DNA from: Longispora albida DSM 44784
GTDB taxonomy: Bacteria; Actinomycetota; Actinomycetes; Mycobacteriales; Micromonosporaceae
NCBI RefSeq assembly: GCF_000379825.1
Contig: NZ_KB903814.1
Span: forward strand, 248,001 to 312,000
Direction of reading: 5' to 3'
Length of the DNA: 64,000 bases
The position numbers and the translations under genes are program-made. The notes below the pieces were generated by a model that saw only the letters and a program-made list of their open reading frames with translations, searched no databases and was not told where the DNA came from. Below, one piece after another: positions 17,231 through 24,740 of this stretch. Positions within the stretch are counted from its first letter, which is position 1. Every line of letters begins with the position of its first letter.

Positions 17231-17304
17231 GCCGCGACAGTAACACACGGCCCCTGAACATCCCCAGATCCAGAAATTCCGGAAACGATGGCTAACAGCC
17301 GCAT

Positions 17305-17318
17305 TGAATACGTATTCA
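17305..17318. promoter_or_regulatory. 14-bp perfect palindrome between divergent units
   Basis: TGAATACGTATTCA is fully self-complementary and A+T-rich against its surroundings. It lies about 75 bp upstream of the metG leader start and about 90 bp upstream of the binding-lipoprotein gene. It is probably an operator for a dimeric regulator of one or both units; the regulator is unknown. Confidence 0.45.
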
Positions 17319-17406
17319 GGAATGACTGCTCGTGCACCCATCAGAGCAGCATTTTCTGCCCGGCCAACGTTTGACCTGGTCACCCGGTGCTGGTCATGAT
17401 GCGCCG

Positions 17407-18606
17407 ATGAAGGCTCGACGGTTACCGGCAGTGCTCGCCCTCACAATCGGCCTGGCCGCCACCACGGCCGGCGCGTCCGCCTGCTCGTCCGGTGGCGACG
17501 CCGGCTCGACGGACTTCGCCGGCGAGATCGTGATCGGCGCGAACCTGGAGCTGTCGGGCCCGGCGGCCGGGCTCGCGGTCAACCACTCCAACGCGTTGAA
17601 GATCGCCGCGGAGCAGGCCAACGAGAACGGGATCGTGGTCGCCGGCAAGCTGTACAAGATCAAGCTGGTCATGAAGGACAACGGTGGCGACCCGGCGAAG
17701 GCCGCCGCCCTGGCCAGGGAACTGGCCGCGGAGAACGCGGCCGGCATGATCGGCGCGAGCACCACGCCCGTGTCGATGGGCCTGCTGGGCCCCGCGGAGG
17801 AACTGGGCCTGCCCACGGTGACCCTCGCGGCCAGCGACGCCCTGGTCAAGCCGGTCGAGCAGCGCAAGCACTTCTTCAAGGTCTCGCCGAACGGCTCGGA
17901 CATCGCGCTGTCGATCGCCGACCGGGCGCAGCGGATGGGCGGGAAGAAGATCGGCATCCTCGCGACGAAGGGCGCGTACGGCGACCTGATCCTCCAGTTC
18001 ATGAAGCCGGCGATCGAGGCGAAGGCCGGCGACGGGCTCGAGGTCGTCCAGGTGGAGCGGCTCGCGGAGGACGGCTCGGACGCGCAGGCCAGGGTGCAGG
18101 CGCTCCTGGCTGCCAAGCCCGACACGATCGTCCTCGGCGCGCTGATGCCCGCCATCGGGCACGCGGTTGGCGTGATCGCCGCGTCCGGCTACCAGGGCAA
18201 GGTCTTCCTCGACCCGTCCGCTGGCGCCGACCAGCTGCTCGCCGGGTCCGTGCGGCAGGCAGCCGAGGGGATGTACATGGTGCACCCGTCGGTGCTCGAC
18301 TCGAACACTCTGGTGAACACGCCGTCGCGGCTGGCTCAGGAGGCCTTCCGCAAGCGGTACGTGCTGGAGCACAACACTTTCTCCGGCCTGGCCCCGAGCG
18401 CCTACGACGCCTTCCAGCTCATCGTGAACGCCGTCGTGAAGGCCGGCAAGACGAGCAGGCCAGCCGTCCGTGACGCCCTCGAAACGTCCACACACGACGG
18501 TATCGCCGGCAACTACGCCTTCACGCCCGCCTACCACGGCGGTATGCAGGCCGACAGCCTCTCGCTGTTCGCCGTCCGCAATGGCGGGTGGTCCCTGGCG
18601 ACCTGA
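17407..18606 (+). CDS. Liv/amide-type ABC transporter substrate-binding lipoprotein
   Basis: 399 aa type I periplasmic-binding-fold protein of the branched-chain amino acid/amide family. A lipoprotein signal peptide ends in GASAC, so the mature protein would be anchored to the outer face of the membrane. Typical family elements follow: IVIGANLELSGPAAG at the mature start, GDPAKAAALARELAAENAAG, GASTTPVSMG and the late segment LAPSAYDAFQLI. The frame is open to 17332, but ATG at 17407 gives the clean signal peptide. A TTGACC box at 17371 with CATGAT about 18 bp downstream would place transcription start near the ATG. No permease or ATPase genes are adjacent, so it is an orphan receptor here; the ligand is unknown. 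Confidence 0.9.
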   Translation: MKARRLPAVLALTIGLAATTAGASACSSGGDAGSTDFAGEIVIGANLELSGPAAGLAVNHSNALKIAAEQANENGIVVAGKLYKIKLVMKDNGGDPAKAAALARELAAENAAGMIGASTTPVSMGLLGPAEELGLPTVTLAASDALVKPVEQRKHFFKVSPNGSDIALSIADRAQRMGGKKIGILATKGAYGDLILQFMKPAIEAKAGDGLEVVQVERLAEDGSDAQARVQALLAAKPDTIVLGALMPAIGHAVGVIAASGYQGKVFLDPSAGADQLLAGSVRQAAEGMYMVHPSVLDSNTLVNTPSRLAQEAFRKRYVLEHNTFSGLAPSAYDAFQLIVNAVVKAGKTSRPAVRDALETSTHDGIAGNYAFTPAYHGGMQADSLSLFAVRNGGWSLAT

Positions 18607-18632
18607 CCGCGCCCGTCGGTACTGTGTGCCGG

Positions 18633-19358
18633 GTGTGCGGACGGTTCGTGAACAGCAAGGCTCCCGAGGAACTGGCCGAGATCTTCGCCGCCGAGCGGCT
18701 GGTGCTCGCCACCCGGCTCGGCCCCGACTACAACATCGCGCCCACCAAGCAGGTGTACGCCGTCCTCGAACGGCCGGGTGACCCCGCCGAGCGGCAGCTC
18801 CGCGTCCTCAACTGGGGCCTGGTCCCGTCCTGGGCGAAGGACGTGTCCAACGCGGCGAAGCTGACCAACGCCCGGATCGAGACGGCGGCGGAGAAGCCGT
18901 CCTTCTCCCGGGCCTTCGCCGCGCGCCGGGCCATCGTCCCCGCCGACGGGTACTTCGAGTGGCGCAGGCAGGACGGCGGCGTCAAGCAGCCGTACTACCT
19001 GCACCGGCCGGACGACCAGCCCCTCGCTCTCGCCGCGCTGTACGAGCTGTGGCGCAACCCGGCCCACGAGAACGGCCACCCGCAGGCCTGGTGGTGGAGC
19101 GCGACGATCCTGACCACCGAGTCGACCGGCGCGCTCCGCGACATCCACGACCGCACGCCGATGCTCGTCCGCCCGGACGCCTGGGACGCGTGGCTGTCCC
19201 CGGGCCAGGAGAAGCCGGCCGGCGCCCTGCGCGAAATGCTGATCCCGTCGACGGAGGAGCTTGTCGCCCGCCCCGTCTCGACGGCCGTCAACAGCGTCCG
19301 CAACAACGGCCCGCACCTCCTGGAACCGATGGTCGAGGCCGCTCCGCCGCTGTTCTAG
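18633..19358 (+). CDS. SRAP/HMCES family abasic-site cross-linking protein
   Basis: 241 aa of the SOS-response-associated peptidase family (YedK/HMCES), which shields abasic sites in single-stranded DNA by forming a thiazolidine link through Cys2. The start is fixed by that chemistry: GTG at 18633 places Cys second (VCGRFVNSK), whereas longer frames would bury it. A TACTGT hexamer exactly 7 nt before this GTG supports a leaderless start. Other conserved residues are Asn in LTNARIET, Glu in DGYFEWR and His in DIHDRTPM. Length is normal. It is a single gene, followed by a tandem-repeat tract. Other base-excision genes occur elsewhere in the window. Confidence 0.95.
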   Translation: MCGRFVNSKAPEELAEIFAAERLVLATRLGPDYNIAPTKQVYAVLERPGDPAERQLRVLNWGLVPSWAKDVSNAAKLTNARIETAAEKPSFSRAFAARRAIVPADGYFEWRRQDGGVKQPYYLHRPDDQPLALAALYELWRNPAHENGHPQAWWWSATILTTESTGALRDIHDRTPMLVRPDAWDAWLSPGQEKPAGALREMLIPSTEELVARPVSTAVNSVRNNGPHLLEPMVEAAPPLF

Positions 19359-19393
19359 GACCAGCCCCACCCTCGGCATCGCATCCAGGCCGG

Positions 19394-19530
19394 CCCGTTC
19401 ACGACGATCCAGTCCAGGCCGTTCACGACGATCCAGTCCGGGCCGTTCACCACGATGCTGTCCGTGTCGTTCACGACGATCCGGTCCCCGTGCCCGTTCA
19501 CCACGGACCGGTCCGTGCCGGTTCACCGGG
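19394..19530. repeat. 24-bp degenerate tandem repeat
   Basis: Six units built around CGTTCACSACGATCCRGTCC, with GTTCAC at 19397, 19421, 19445, 19469, 19496 and 19521 (spacing 24, 24, 24, 27, 25). The first three units are nearly identical and later ones decay. The tract fills the space between the convergent SRAP and HEAT-repeat genes and touches the stop of the latter. There are no spacers, so it is not CRISPR. It may act in 3'-end formation or as a hypervariable tract. Confidence 0.85.
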
Positions 19531-20326
19531 AGGCGCGGACGTCCTCCACTGCCTCGCGGACGTCGGGATGCGCGTCTGTGGCGAGACCGTCCAGCAGTTC
19601 ACCGACCCCGGGTGTCGACCACCGGGCGACCGCCCACACCAGATCGGCCCGCACGCCGGGGTCCGGGTGGCAGGCGAGGCTGGCCAGCTCCGCGAGCGGA
19701 CCCCGCCTGCGCATTCCGAACCAGTGCAGCGCCTCCCTCAACGCGGCCGGTTCACCCGGATCGCCGGCGGCAGCGATCCTGGCGAGGAGAGTCCGGGCGG
19801 GCGGTGGCGGGCCATCCAGCGCGTGCGGATGCCGCTCCCGCAGGCGGCGTGAGCCGTACTCTCCCCGCACCCGGCAGCCGGTGCACGTACAGGGCCGGGT
19901 GCCGTGCGCGCCTGGCCAGTACCGCCAGCCGGCCACCTGTGGCACGGGGCGGATCCGGTGGATCTCGCCTGGCCGGATCGCCCGGGGTACGAAGACCTCC
20001 CAGCCGCGCGGGTCGCCCAGTGCGCGGACGCGCCGTACGGCCTCGGCTGCCGTGATGGTGGCCTGGGCCTGCCGGGCACGGTCGGCGTACCTCCCGGCGA
20101 GCACGGGCTGGTCGTCGCCGAGTCGCATGTGGACGGCCACGAACCCTCCCCTGCTGCCGAAGCGGGCCAGTTCACGCAGCCATTGGTGGGTGAGCGTGTA
20201 CGAGGGCAGCACCGGGAAGCAGTACACCCCGCGCTCGCCGGCCTGGCCGTGGCCGGCGGCACGGATCCCGGATCGCCGGATGCGCGGCGCGTTGGCCGCC
20301 GAAGTCAGGTGCACGAACATCGCCAC
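19523..20326 (-). CDS. HEAT-repeat protein with ART-like N-terminus
   Basis: 267 aa in three parts. Aa 1–75 (FVHLTSAANAPRIRRSGI … GERGVYCFPVLP) has the H-T…GI…GVY pattern seen in ADP-ribosyltransferase/KptA-like folds, though this is only suggestive. A CTCTGC motif near aa 145 could bind a metal. The last 90 aa are HEAT-like helical repeats (DPGVRADLVWAVARW, HPDVREAVEDV). The GTG start at 20326 is supported by a TACGAT hexamer 6 nt upstream, consistent with a leaderless transcript; ATG two codons later is the alternative. Similar HEAT-ended proteins of unknown function occur in actinomycetes. No enzymatic role is claimed. A terminator of the upstream operon separates it from the acetyltransferase gene. 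Confidence 0.75.
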   Translation of the reverse strand: MAMFVHLTSAANAPRIRRSGIRAAGHGQAGERGVYCFPVLPSYTLTHQWLRELARFGSRGGFVAVHMRLGDDQPVLAGRYADRARQAQATITAAEAVRRVRALGDPRGWEVFVPRAIRPGEIHRIRPVPQVAGWRYWPGAHGTRPCTCTGCRVRGEYGSRRLRERHPHALDGPPPPARTLLARIAAAGDPGEPAALREALHWFGMRRRGPLAELASLACHPDPGVRADLVWAVARWSTPGVGELLDGLATDAHPDVREAVEDVRASR

Positions 20327-20374
20327 ACCCGGATCGTAGCCACGGCCGGGTCACGCCAGGCGCCTCTCCCGTGG

Positions 20375-20407
20375 CCGGCCTCACCTGCACGCGACAGGCG
20401 AGGCCGG
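20375..20407 (-). terminator. Stem-loop terminator of the idi–NUDIX–acetyltransferase unit
   Basis: 13-bp arms with one mismatch (CCGGCCTCACCTG / CAGGCGAGGCCGG) around a 7-nt loop, 13 bp beyond the stop of the minus-strand Eis-like gene and before the start of the HEAT-repeat gene. Confidence 0.7.
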
Positions 20408-20419
20408 GGTGTGGCTGGC

Positions 20420-21589
20420 CTAGAAGTGCTCCACCAGCCACGGGGTTCGCTGCGGGAGCAGTGCGCGCAGTGCGGCTGCCGCTGACGGGCTCATCGCCTC
20501 GGCGTAACCCTTGAGCGGGAGTTCCGCCGGGTCCTGCGAGCCGTAGACGAGGGCTGAGACGCCGTGGCAGGTGAGGACGGCTTCGGGTTGCCCGGCTGCC
20601 TTCTCGACGGCGAGGCGGCCGTTGTCCGCTGACAGCCGCCAGGTACCGCCGACCAGGTCGTCACCGGTCACCTCCACCGTGACCGCCCCTGCGCCGGCCT
20701 CGATGCCGGTCAGGCCGGTCATGTTCAGTACCCGGGCCATCGGCGCGAACACGTCGGTCACAGTGGACTTCGCGGCCGTGGTGACCACGAGGTCGGTGAG
20801 CCACAGCTCCGGCCGGTCGGCGGGTGCGACCTCGACGTGGATCTCCTGGACCTGGTCGGCGTGCCGGGCGAGGTACGCGAGCAGCAGCGCCCGGGCCTGC
20901 GGATCGCGGTAGACCAGCGGCCCGCCGCGCAGCTCGCCGTGGTACCCGCTGATCGTGTACAGCAGCGCGCCCACCACCTCGCCACCGGCCCGCGCCAGCG
21001 CCACCCACGAGCCGCTGTGGTCGCGCGTGTGCCCGGCGCTGACCGGCCGACGCATCGCGTGCCCATGTGTGGCCTGCTGCCGCCCGGCGTGGAACGCCCG
21101 GTACTCCTCGAAAGCCTCGGCGATCGGGTGCCACGTCACCTCGCCGCCGAGGTCGGCCTTCAGCAGCGGGGCCAGTGATCGCGGGTCGATCGTGGCGGTA
21201 GCGTGGACGGGCAGGCTCGCGTACCCGAAGCGCTCGTAGAAGGACGCGCGGAACGGATACAGCGCGCTCACCGGGAATTCAGCGGCGGAGGCCTCGTGCA
21301 GCCCGTTGACGAGGGCGCGGACACGGCCGCCGTACCGGGCGTCCGGGGCCGAGGCGACGCCCGCGATCCCGGCCAGCGGCAGGACGGCATCGCGCACGTT
21401 CTGCGTCATGGGGATGCGGGTCGCGCAGGCCAGCGCCCGGTCACCGTCGAAGGCGCCGAGGGTCAGGTTCTCTGCGGAGTACTGCGGCAGGAACTCCGGT
21501 GCTGGCGAGTCGGCTCCCCAGAAGGCGTACTTCTGGATCGGGAACGACAGCGTGGCCCGCTCGTCAGCGGTGATCTCTCGGATCGTCAT
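20420..21589 (-). CDS. Eis-like GNAT acetyltransferase
   Basis: 389 aa with the Eis architecture: an N-terminal GNAT fold with acetyl-CoA-binding region (VASAPDARYGGRVRALV), a second GNAT-like domain from about aa 150, and a C-terminal sterol-carrier-like domain ending at the extreme C-terminus (LLPQRTPWLVEHF). Eis family members are hexameric acetyltransferases that acetylate amines at several positions, including aminoglycosides and protein lysines; the substrate here is unknown. The start overlaps the NUDIX stop as ATGA, so the two are translationally coupled and belong to the idi–NUDIX–eis-like unit. A stem-loop follows. The SCP2-like tail and length argue against a simple GNAT. Confidence 0.88.
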   Translation of the reverse strand: MTIREITADERATLSFPIQKYAFWGADSPAPEFLPQYSAENLTLGAFDGDRALACATRIPMTQNVRDAVLPLAGIAGVASAPDARYGGRVRALVNGLHEASAAEFPVSALYPFRASFYERFGYASLPVHATATIDPRSLAPLLKADLGGEVTWHPIAEAFEEYRAFHAGRQQATHGHAMRRPVSAGHTRDHSGSWVALARAGGEVVGALLYTISGYHGELRGGPLVYRDPQARALLLAYLARHADQVQEIHVEVAPADRPELWLTDLVVTTAAKSTVTDVFAPMARVLNMTGLTGIEAGAGAVTVEVTGDDLVGGTWRLSADNGRLAVEKAAGQPEAVLTCHGVSALVYGSQDPAELPLKGYAEAMSPSAAAALRALLPQRTPWLVEHF

Positions 21590-22125
21590 TGCTTGAGCTT
21601 CGCCGAAGCCATCGCCAGCACGCCAGCGACATTGAGCGTGTGCACCTGCCCGGCGAAGACCTCGGCCATCAGGTCGCCCAGCGGATGGAGTTCCACTGTG
21701 GTCTCCTCCAGGTCACCCGAGTCGGGCTGGGTGACCTGGCGGGCGTTACGGGCCAGGTAGATGTGCGCCTGGCCCAGGCCGCGCACCGCGCCGACGGTGA
21801 AGCTGCCGATCGGCTCCCAGCCGTCGGCCTCGTAGCCGGTCTCCTCCAGCAGTTCGCGCTGGATGCCGGCCAGCGGGTCCTCGCCGTCCTCCAGCATCCC
21901 GCCGGGCAGCGAGTAGGTGACGCAGCGCGGGCCGTGCCGGTATCCGCGCAGGATCACGACCCGCTCGTCGGGGGTGAGGGCGACGACGGTCGTCCACGAC
22001 GGGGCTTCCGCCGTCAGGTAACCCTCGATCACCCGGCCGTCGGGCAGCCGGACGTCCTCGGCGTACACCTTCAGCCAGTGCTTGTAGGCGAACAGCTCGC
22101 GCTTGCTGATGACTTCCCAGTTCAT
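21586..22125 (-). CDS. NUDIX hydrolase, ADP-ribose pyrophosphatase type
   Basis: 179 aa. The full Nudix box is visible as GGMLEDGED…RELLEETGYE, providing the glutamates that bind Mg2+ for pyrophosphate cleavage. The preceding sheet (VVALTPDERVVILRGYRHG) and the Pro-Gly before the box (SLPGG) resemble ADP-ribose/NDP-sugar hydrolases. The gene is the middle one of a minus-strand unit: 27 bp after the idi stop, with an ATGA overlap into the Eis-like gene. A house-cleaning role against nucleotide sugars or ADP-ribose is the best guess; the actual substrate is not determined by sequence. Confidence 0.93.
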   Translation of the reverse strand: MNWEVISKRELFAYKHWLKVYAEDVRLPDGRVIEGYLTAEAPSWTTVVALTPDERVVILRGYRHGPRCVTYSLPGGMLEDGEDPLAGIQRELLEETGYEADGWEPIGSFTVGAVRGLGQAHIYLARNARQVTQPDSGDLEETTVELHPLGDLMAEVFAGQVHTLNVAGVLAMASAKLKQ

Positions 22126-22152
22126 CCGCCGATCTTCACACGGATGGCCGGC

Positions 22153-22728
22153 TCACATGTGCAGGCCCGGCGGGAGGCTGCCGGGGTCGGCGGCGGGCCA
22201 GGACACCGGGGCACCGAGTTTCGCCAGCTCGGTGACCTGCATCCGGAACCACGGGGAGGCGTCCGCGCCGGTCGAGGCGTAGTCGAGGCAGCGGCTCCAC
22301 GTCCACCACGCCGTACCGTCCACTTCGGACGGGTCGGGGGCCAGCTCGCCGGTGATCCGGCCGCGCAGCACCGGGCACAGCTCGTTCTCGACGGTGCCGT
22401 CCGCCGCGACGGCGCGGTAGCGGAACTGCGGGAGGACCAGGGTCAGGCTGGTCAGCTCGGCACCGAGTTCCTGCCGGACGCGCCGGGCGACGGCCGCCGC
22501 CAGGCCCTCGCCGGGACCAGGGTGCCCGCAGCAGCTGTTGGTCCACACGGCCGGGAACGTCCGCTTGGACGGGGCACGCCTGGTGATCAGGACCTGGCCG
22601 GCCTCGTCCACCAGGTAACAGGAGAAGGCCAGGTGCAGCGGGGTGCTGCCATGGTGGGCGGTCAGTTTGTCCTCGGTGCCGATGGCGTGGCCGGTCTCGT
22701 CGACCAGCACGACCTGTTCGCCGCTCAC
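22153..22728 (-). CDS. idi: Isopentenyl-diphosphate δ-isomerase, type I
   Basis: 191 aa. The enzyme interconverts isopentenyl and dimethylallyl diphosphate in isoprenoid synthesis. The Nudix-fold active site is intact: TNSCCGHP carries the catalytic Cys, ENELCPV the catalytic Glu, and WTWSRC and the early His residues complete metal binding. The GTG start has AGGGAGG 4–5 nt upstream. It heads a three-gene unit with NUDIX and Eis-like genes. Its upstream region, 39 bp, is shared with a divergent flavin reductase gene and contains the near-palindrome ACACATATAGTGT, which could supply both -10 elements. No other isoprenoid genes are in the window. Confidence 0.96.
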   Translation of the reverse strand: MSGEQVVLVDETGHAIGTEDKLTAHHGSTPLHLAFSCYLVDEAGQVLITRRAPSKRTFPAVWTNSCCGHPGPGEGLAAAVARRVRQELGAELTSLTLVLPQFRYRAVAADGTVENELCPVLRGRITGELAPDPSEVDGTAWWTWSRCLDYASTGADASPWFRMQVTELAKLGAPVSWPAADPGSLPPGLHM

Positions 22729-22750
22729 TGTGCCTCCCTGGGGGTGAAAA

Positions 22751-22763
22751 ACACATATAGTGT
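22751..22763. promoter_or_regulatory. Shared core promoter of idi and the FMN reductase gene
   Basis: ACACATATAGTGT is a near-palindrome with ACAC/GTGT arms. On the plus strand TATAGT ends 6 nt before the ATG at 22768, so that transcript is probably leaderless. On the minus strand TATATG lies about 28 nt before the GTG of idi, leaving room for its ribosome site. Overlapping divergent promoters imply mutual exclusion or joint control. Confidence 0.55.
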
Positions 22764-22767
22764 ACGG

Positions 22768-23421
22768 ATGACCACACCTCGCCGGCCAATCCGGCTGCTC
22801 GTGTTCGGGGCCGCCCTGCGTACGGGCTCACTCAACGCGCGGCTGGCCGGGCTGGCGGCCGACGCGATCCACGCCGAGGGAGCCGAGGCCGACCTCGCGC
22901 ACATCCGCGACTTCGAGGTCCCGCTGTACGACGGCGACACGGAGAAGGCCCACGGCGTACCGGCCGGAGCGCTGGCCTTCCGCGACCGGCTGCTGACCGC
23001 CAACGGGTTCGTCATCTCCTCGCCGGAGTACAACGCGGCGATGCCCGGCGTGCTGAAGAACCTGATCGACTGGGTGTCCCGGCTCAAGCCGCAGCCCTTC
23101 GCCAAGGTACCGGCGCTGCTGATGTCAGCGTCACCGTCGATGGTCGGCGGCAACCGCGGGCTGTGGTCGCTGCGGGTACCGCTGGAGCACCTGGGTGCCC
23201 GGGTGTATCCGGAGATGTTCAGCCTCGCGCAGGCGCACCACGCGTTCACTGAGGACGGTGGCTTCGCTGAGGAGGAGCTGGGCCGCAGGTTCTCGGACAC
23301 GATCGCAGGGTTCCTCGACCTGGTCGAGGCCGAGGTGCACTACCCGTGCGCCAAGCACGCCTGGGTCGAGTTCCTGGGCGAGCACGTGGACCCGGCCATC
23401 GACCGGGTCCAGGCGAGCTAG
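22768..23421 (+). CDS. NADPH-dependent FMN reductase (flavodoxin-like)
   Basis: 217 aa of the NADPH-dependent FMN reductase family (chromate/quinone/azo-reductase relatives). The FMN phosphate loop is near the N-terminus (FGAALRTGSLNARLA), the substrate/FMN loop is SPEYNAAMPGVLKNLIDW, and the SPSMVGGNRG segment is typical. The frame is open far upstream, but ATG at 22768 has a TATAGT hexamer 6 nt upstream and divergent idi begins at 22728, so no longer product is plausible. It is cytoplasmic and soluble. The physiological electron acceptor is unknown. It converges with modA, only 5 bp separating the stops. Confidence 0.93.
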   Translation: MTTPRRPIRLLVFGAALRTGSLNARLAGLAADAIHAEGAEADLAHIRDFEVPLYDGDTEKAHGVPAGALAFRDRLLTANGFVISSPEYNAAMPGVLKNLIDWVSRLKPQPFAKVPALLMSASPSMVGGNRGLWSLRVPLEHLGARVYPEMFSLAQAHHAFTEDGGFAEEELGRRFSDTIAGFLDLVEAEVHYPCAKHAWVEFLGEHVDPAIDRVQAS

Positions 23422-23426
23422 CTGAT

Positions 23427-24188
23427 TCAGGGGGCCTGGAAACCGGCCCCGGTCAGCGCAGCCATGCCCTTGTCCGAGCGGACGTGGGCGAGGAAGGCCT
23501 CGGCACCCTTCTTGTTCGGGGCCTTCTTCAGCACCACGACCAGGTACTCGCTGACCGCGCTCGCCGACTCGGGGAACTCGATGGCCTGCACCTCGGCCGA
23601 GGCGGCTTTCGCGTCGGTCCGGTACACGAGAGCCGCGTCGGCCTCGTCCAGTTTGACCTTAGTCAGGGCCGCCTTCACGTCCTGTTCGAGCGTCGCGGGC
23701 GCGACCTTGACCTTCGCCCCGTCGAGCGCCTTCTTCGCGGCGGCCCCGCACGGCACCTGCTCCGCGCACAGCGCGATCTTCAGGCCCGGCCTGGCCAGGT
23801 CCGCGAGGCTCGTGATGCCCTTCGGGTTGCCCTTGCGGACGGCGATGACCAGCTGGTTCTTCGCGAACGTGACCGGTGTGTCCTCGGCGTTGCCGGTGTC
23901 GGTGACCGTCTTCATGTTCGCGGGGGCCGCCGAGGCGAACAGGTCGGCGGGCGCGCCCTGGTTGATCTGGGTGGCCAGGGCCGAGCTGCCGGCGAAGTTG
24001 AAGGTGACTTTCGTGCCGGGGTTCGCCGCCTCGAAGTCCTTGCCGATCTTCGTGAAGGACTCGGTGAGCGAGGCGGCCGCGAACACTGTCACCGCGCCCT
24101 CCTCTTTGCCGCTACCGCACGCGGAGCCAGACAGCAGCACCAGGCCTGCCAGTGCCGCCGAGACGAGCCGGCCGAGCTTCACGTACAT
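23427..24188 (-). CDS. modA: Molybdate ABC transporter substrate-binding lipoprotein
   Basis: 253 aa. An N-terminal lipoprotein signal (LVLLSGSAC) leads to the ModA fold: VFAAASLTESFTKIGKDFE, FNFAGSSALATQINQGAPADLFASA, and the later VPCGAAAKKAL and EADAALVYRTDA, which include the serines, Ala/Val backbone site and Tyr that ligate MoO4/WO4. It captures molybdate outside the membrane. Its ATG overlaps the stop of the upstream HTH-TOBE gene (TGATG). modB and modC do not follow; the next gene is convergent, so the permease and ATPase must lie elsewhere or be missing. Confidence 0.94.
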   Translation of the reverse strand: MYVKLGRLVSAALAGLVLLSGSACGSGKEEGAVTVFAAASLTESFTKIGKDFEAANPGTKVTFNFAGSSALATQINQGAPADLFASAAPANMKTVTDTGNAEDTPVTFAKNQLVIAVRKGNPKGITSLADLARPGLKIALCAEQVPCGAAAKKALDGAKVKVAPATLEQDVKAALTKVKLDEADAALVYRTDAKAASAEVQAIEFPESASAVSEYLVVVLKKAPNKKGAEAFLAHVRSDKGMAALTGAGFQAP

Positions 24189-24586
24189 CAGTCCTTCCTC
24201 GGTCTTTCCACCACGACGGCCGTCGACTTGATGACGGCCTCGGCCACGGAACCGACCGACAGGCCCATCTCGTCCACGGCTTCCCTGCTCATCAGCGAGA
24301 CGATCCGGTACGGCCCGGCCTGGATGTCGACCTGGGCCATCACCGTGTCGAGCACGATCGCGGTGACGATGCCCCTGATCCGGTTACGCGCGGAGGACAC
24401 CCGCCCGTGCTCCCCTGGCTCGCTGGCCAGGGAGGTGGCGAAGGCCGCCAGGTCCGGCCCGGCGATGGCCCGGTGCCCGTGCTCGTCACGGGTCGCGGCC
24501 AGCCGCCCCGCGTCGATCCACCGGCGGACGGTGTCCGCGTGCACGCCAAGCAGCTCCGCTGCCTCACCGATCCTGAACGCCGTCAC
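24188..24586 (-). CDS. HTH–TOBE (molbindin-like) regulator or molybdate-binding protein
   Basis: 132 aa. Aa 1–55 form a MerR/excisionase-type helix-turn-helix (FRIGEAAELLGVHADTVRRW), and aa 65–130 form a TOBE/Mop-type oxyanion-binding β-barrel (SSARNRIRGIVTAIVLD … VIKSTAVVVERP). GTG at 24586 is chosen over the open frame to 24712 because TAGGCT sits exactly 7 nt upstream and the HTH starts right there. Overlap with modA by one base makes co-translation likely. The product may bind DNA in response to molybdate, or store molybdate. The upstream 140 bp contain two copies of a GTATC-x-G-AAAG-like element on the minus strand, possible binding sites. Confidence 0.85.
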   Translation of the reverse strand: MTAFRIGEAAELLGVHADTVRRWIDAGRLAATRDEHGHRAIAGPDLAAFATSLASEPGEHGRVSSARNRIRGIVTAIVLDTVMAQVDIQAGPYRIVSLMSREAVDEMGLSVGSVAEAVIKSTAVVVERPRKD

Positions 24587-24740
24587 GCAAGGCAGCCTAG
24601 CCTTTCGCTGATACGAACTGAAACCCCTCTGAGCCATCGCATCTACAGGACTTCTCTGCTCACATCCCTCGTACTTTCCGATACGCCACCGACCTGTTAT
24701 TGCCTGTCCCACCAGGACAGCCGTGGGCTACGTTGCCGGA

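Noticed and set aside
19394-19530. CRISPR array
   Set aside because: Units are contiguous and degenerate, with no unique spacers and no cas genes.
21589-22767. Plus-strand extension of the FMN reductase frame back to 21589
   Set aside because: It overlaps NUDIX and idi on the other strand, and the flavodoxin domain begins at ATG 22768.
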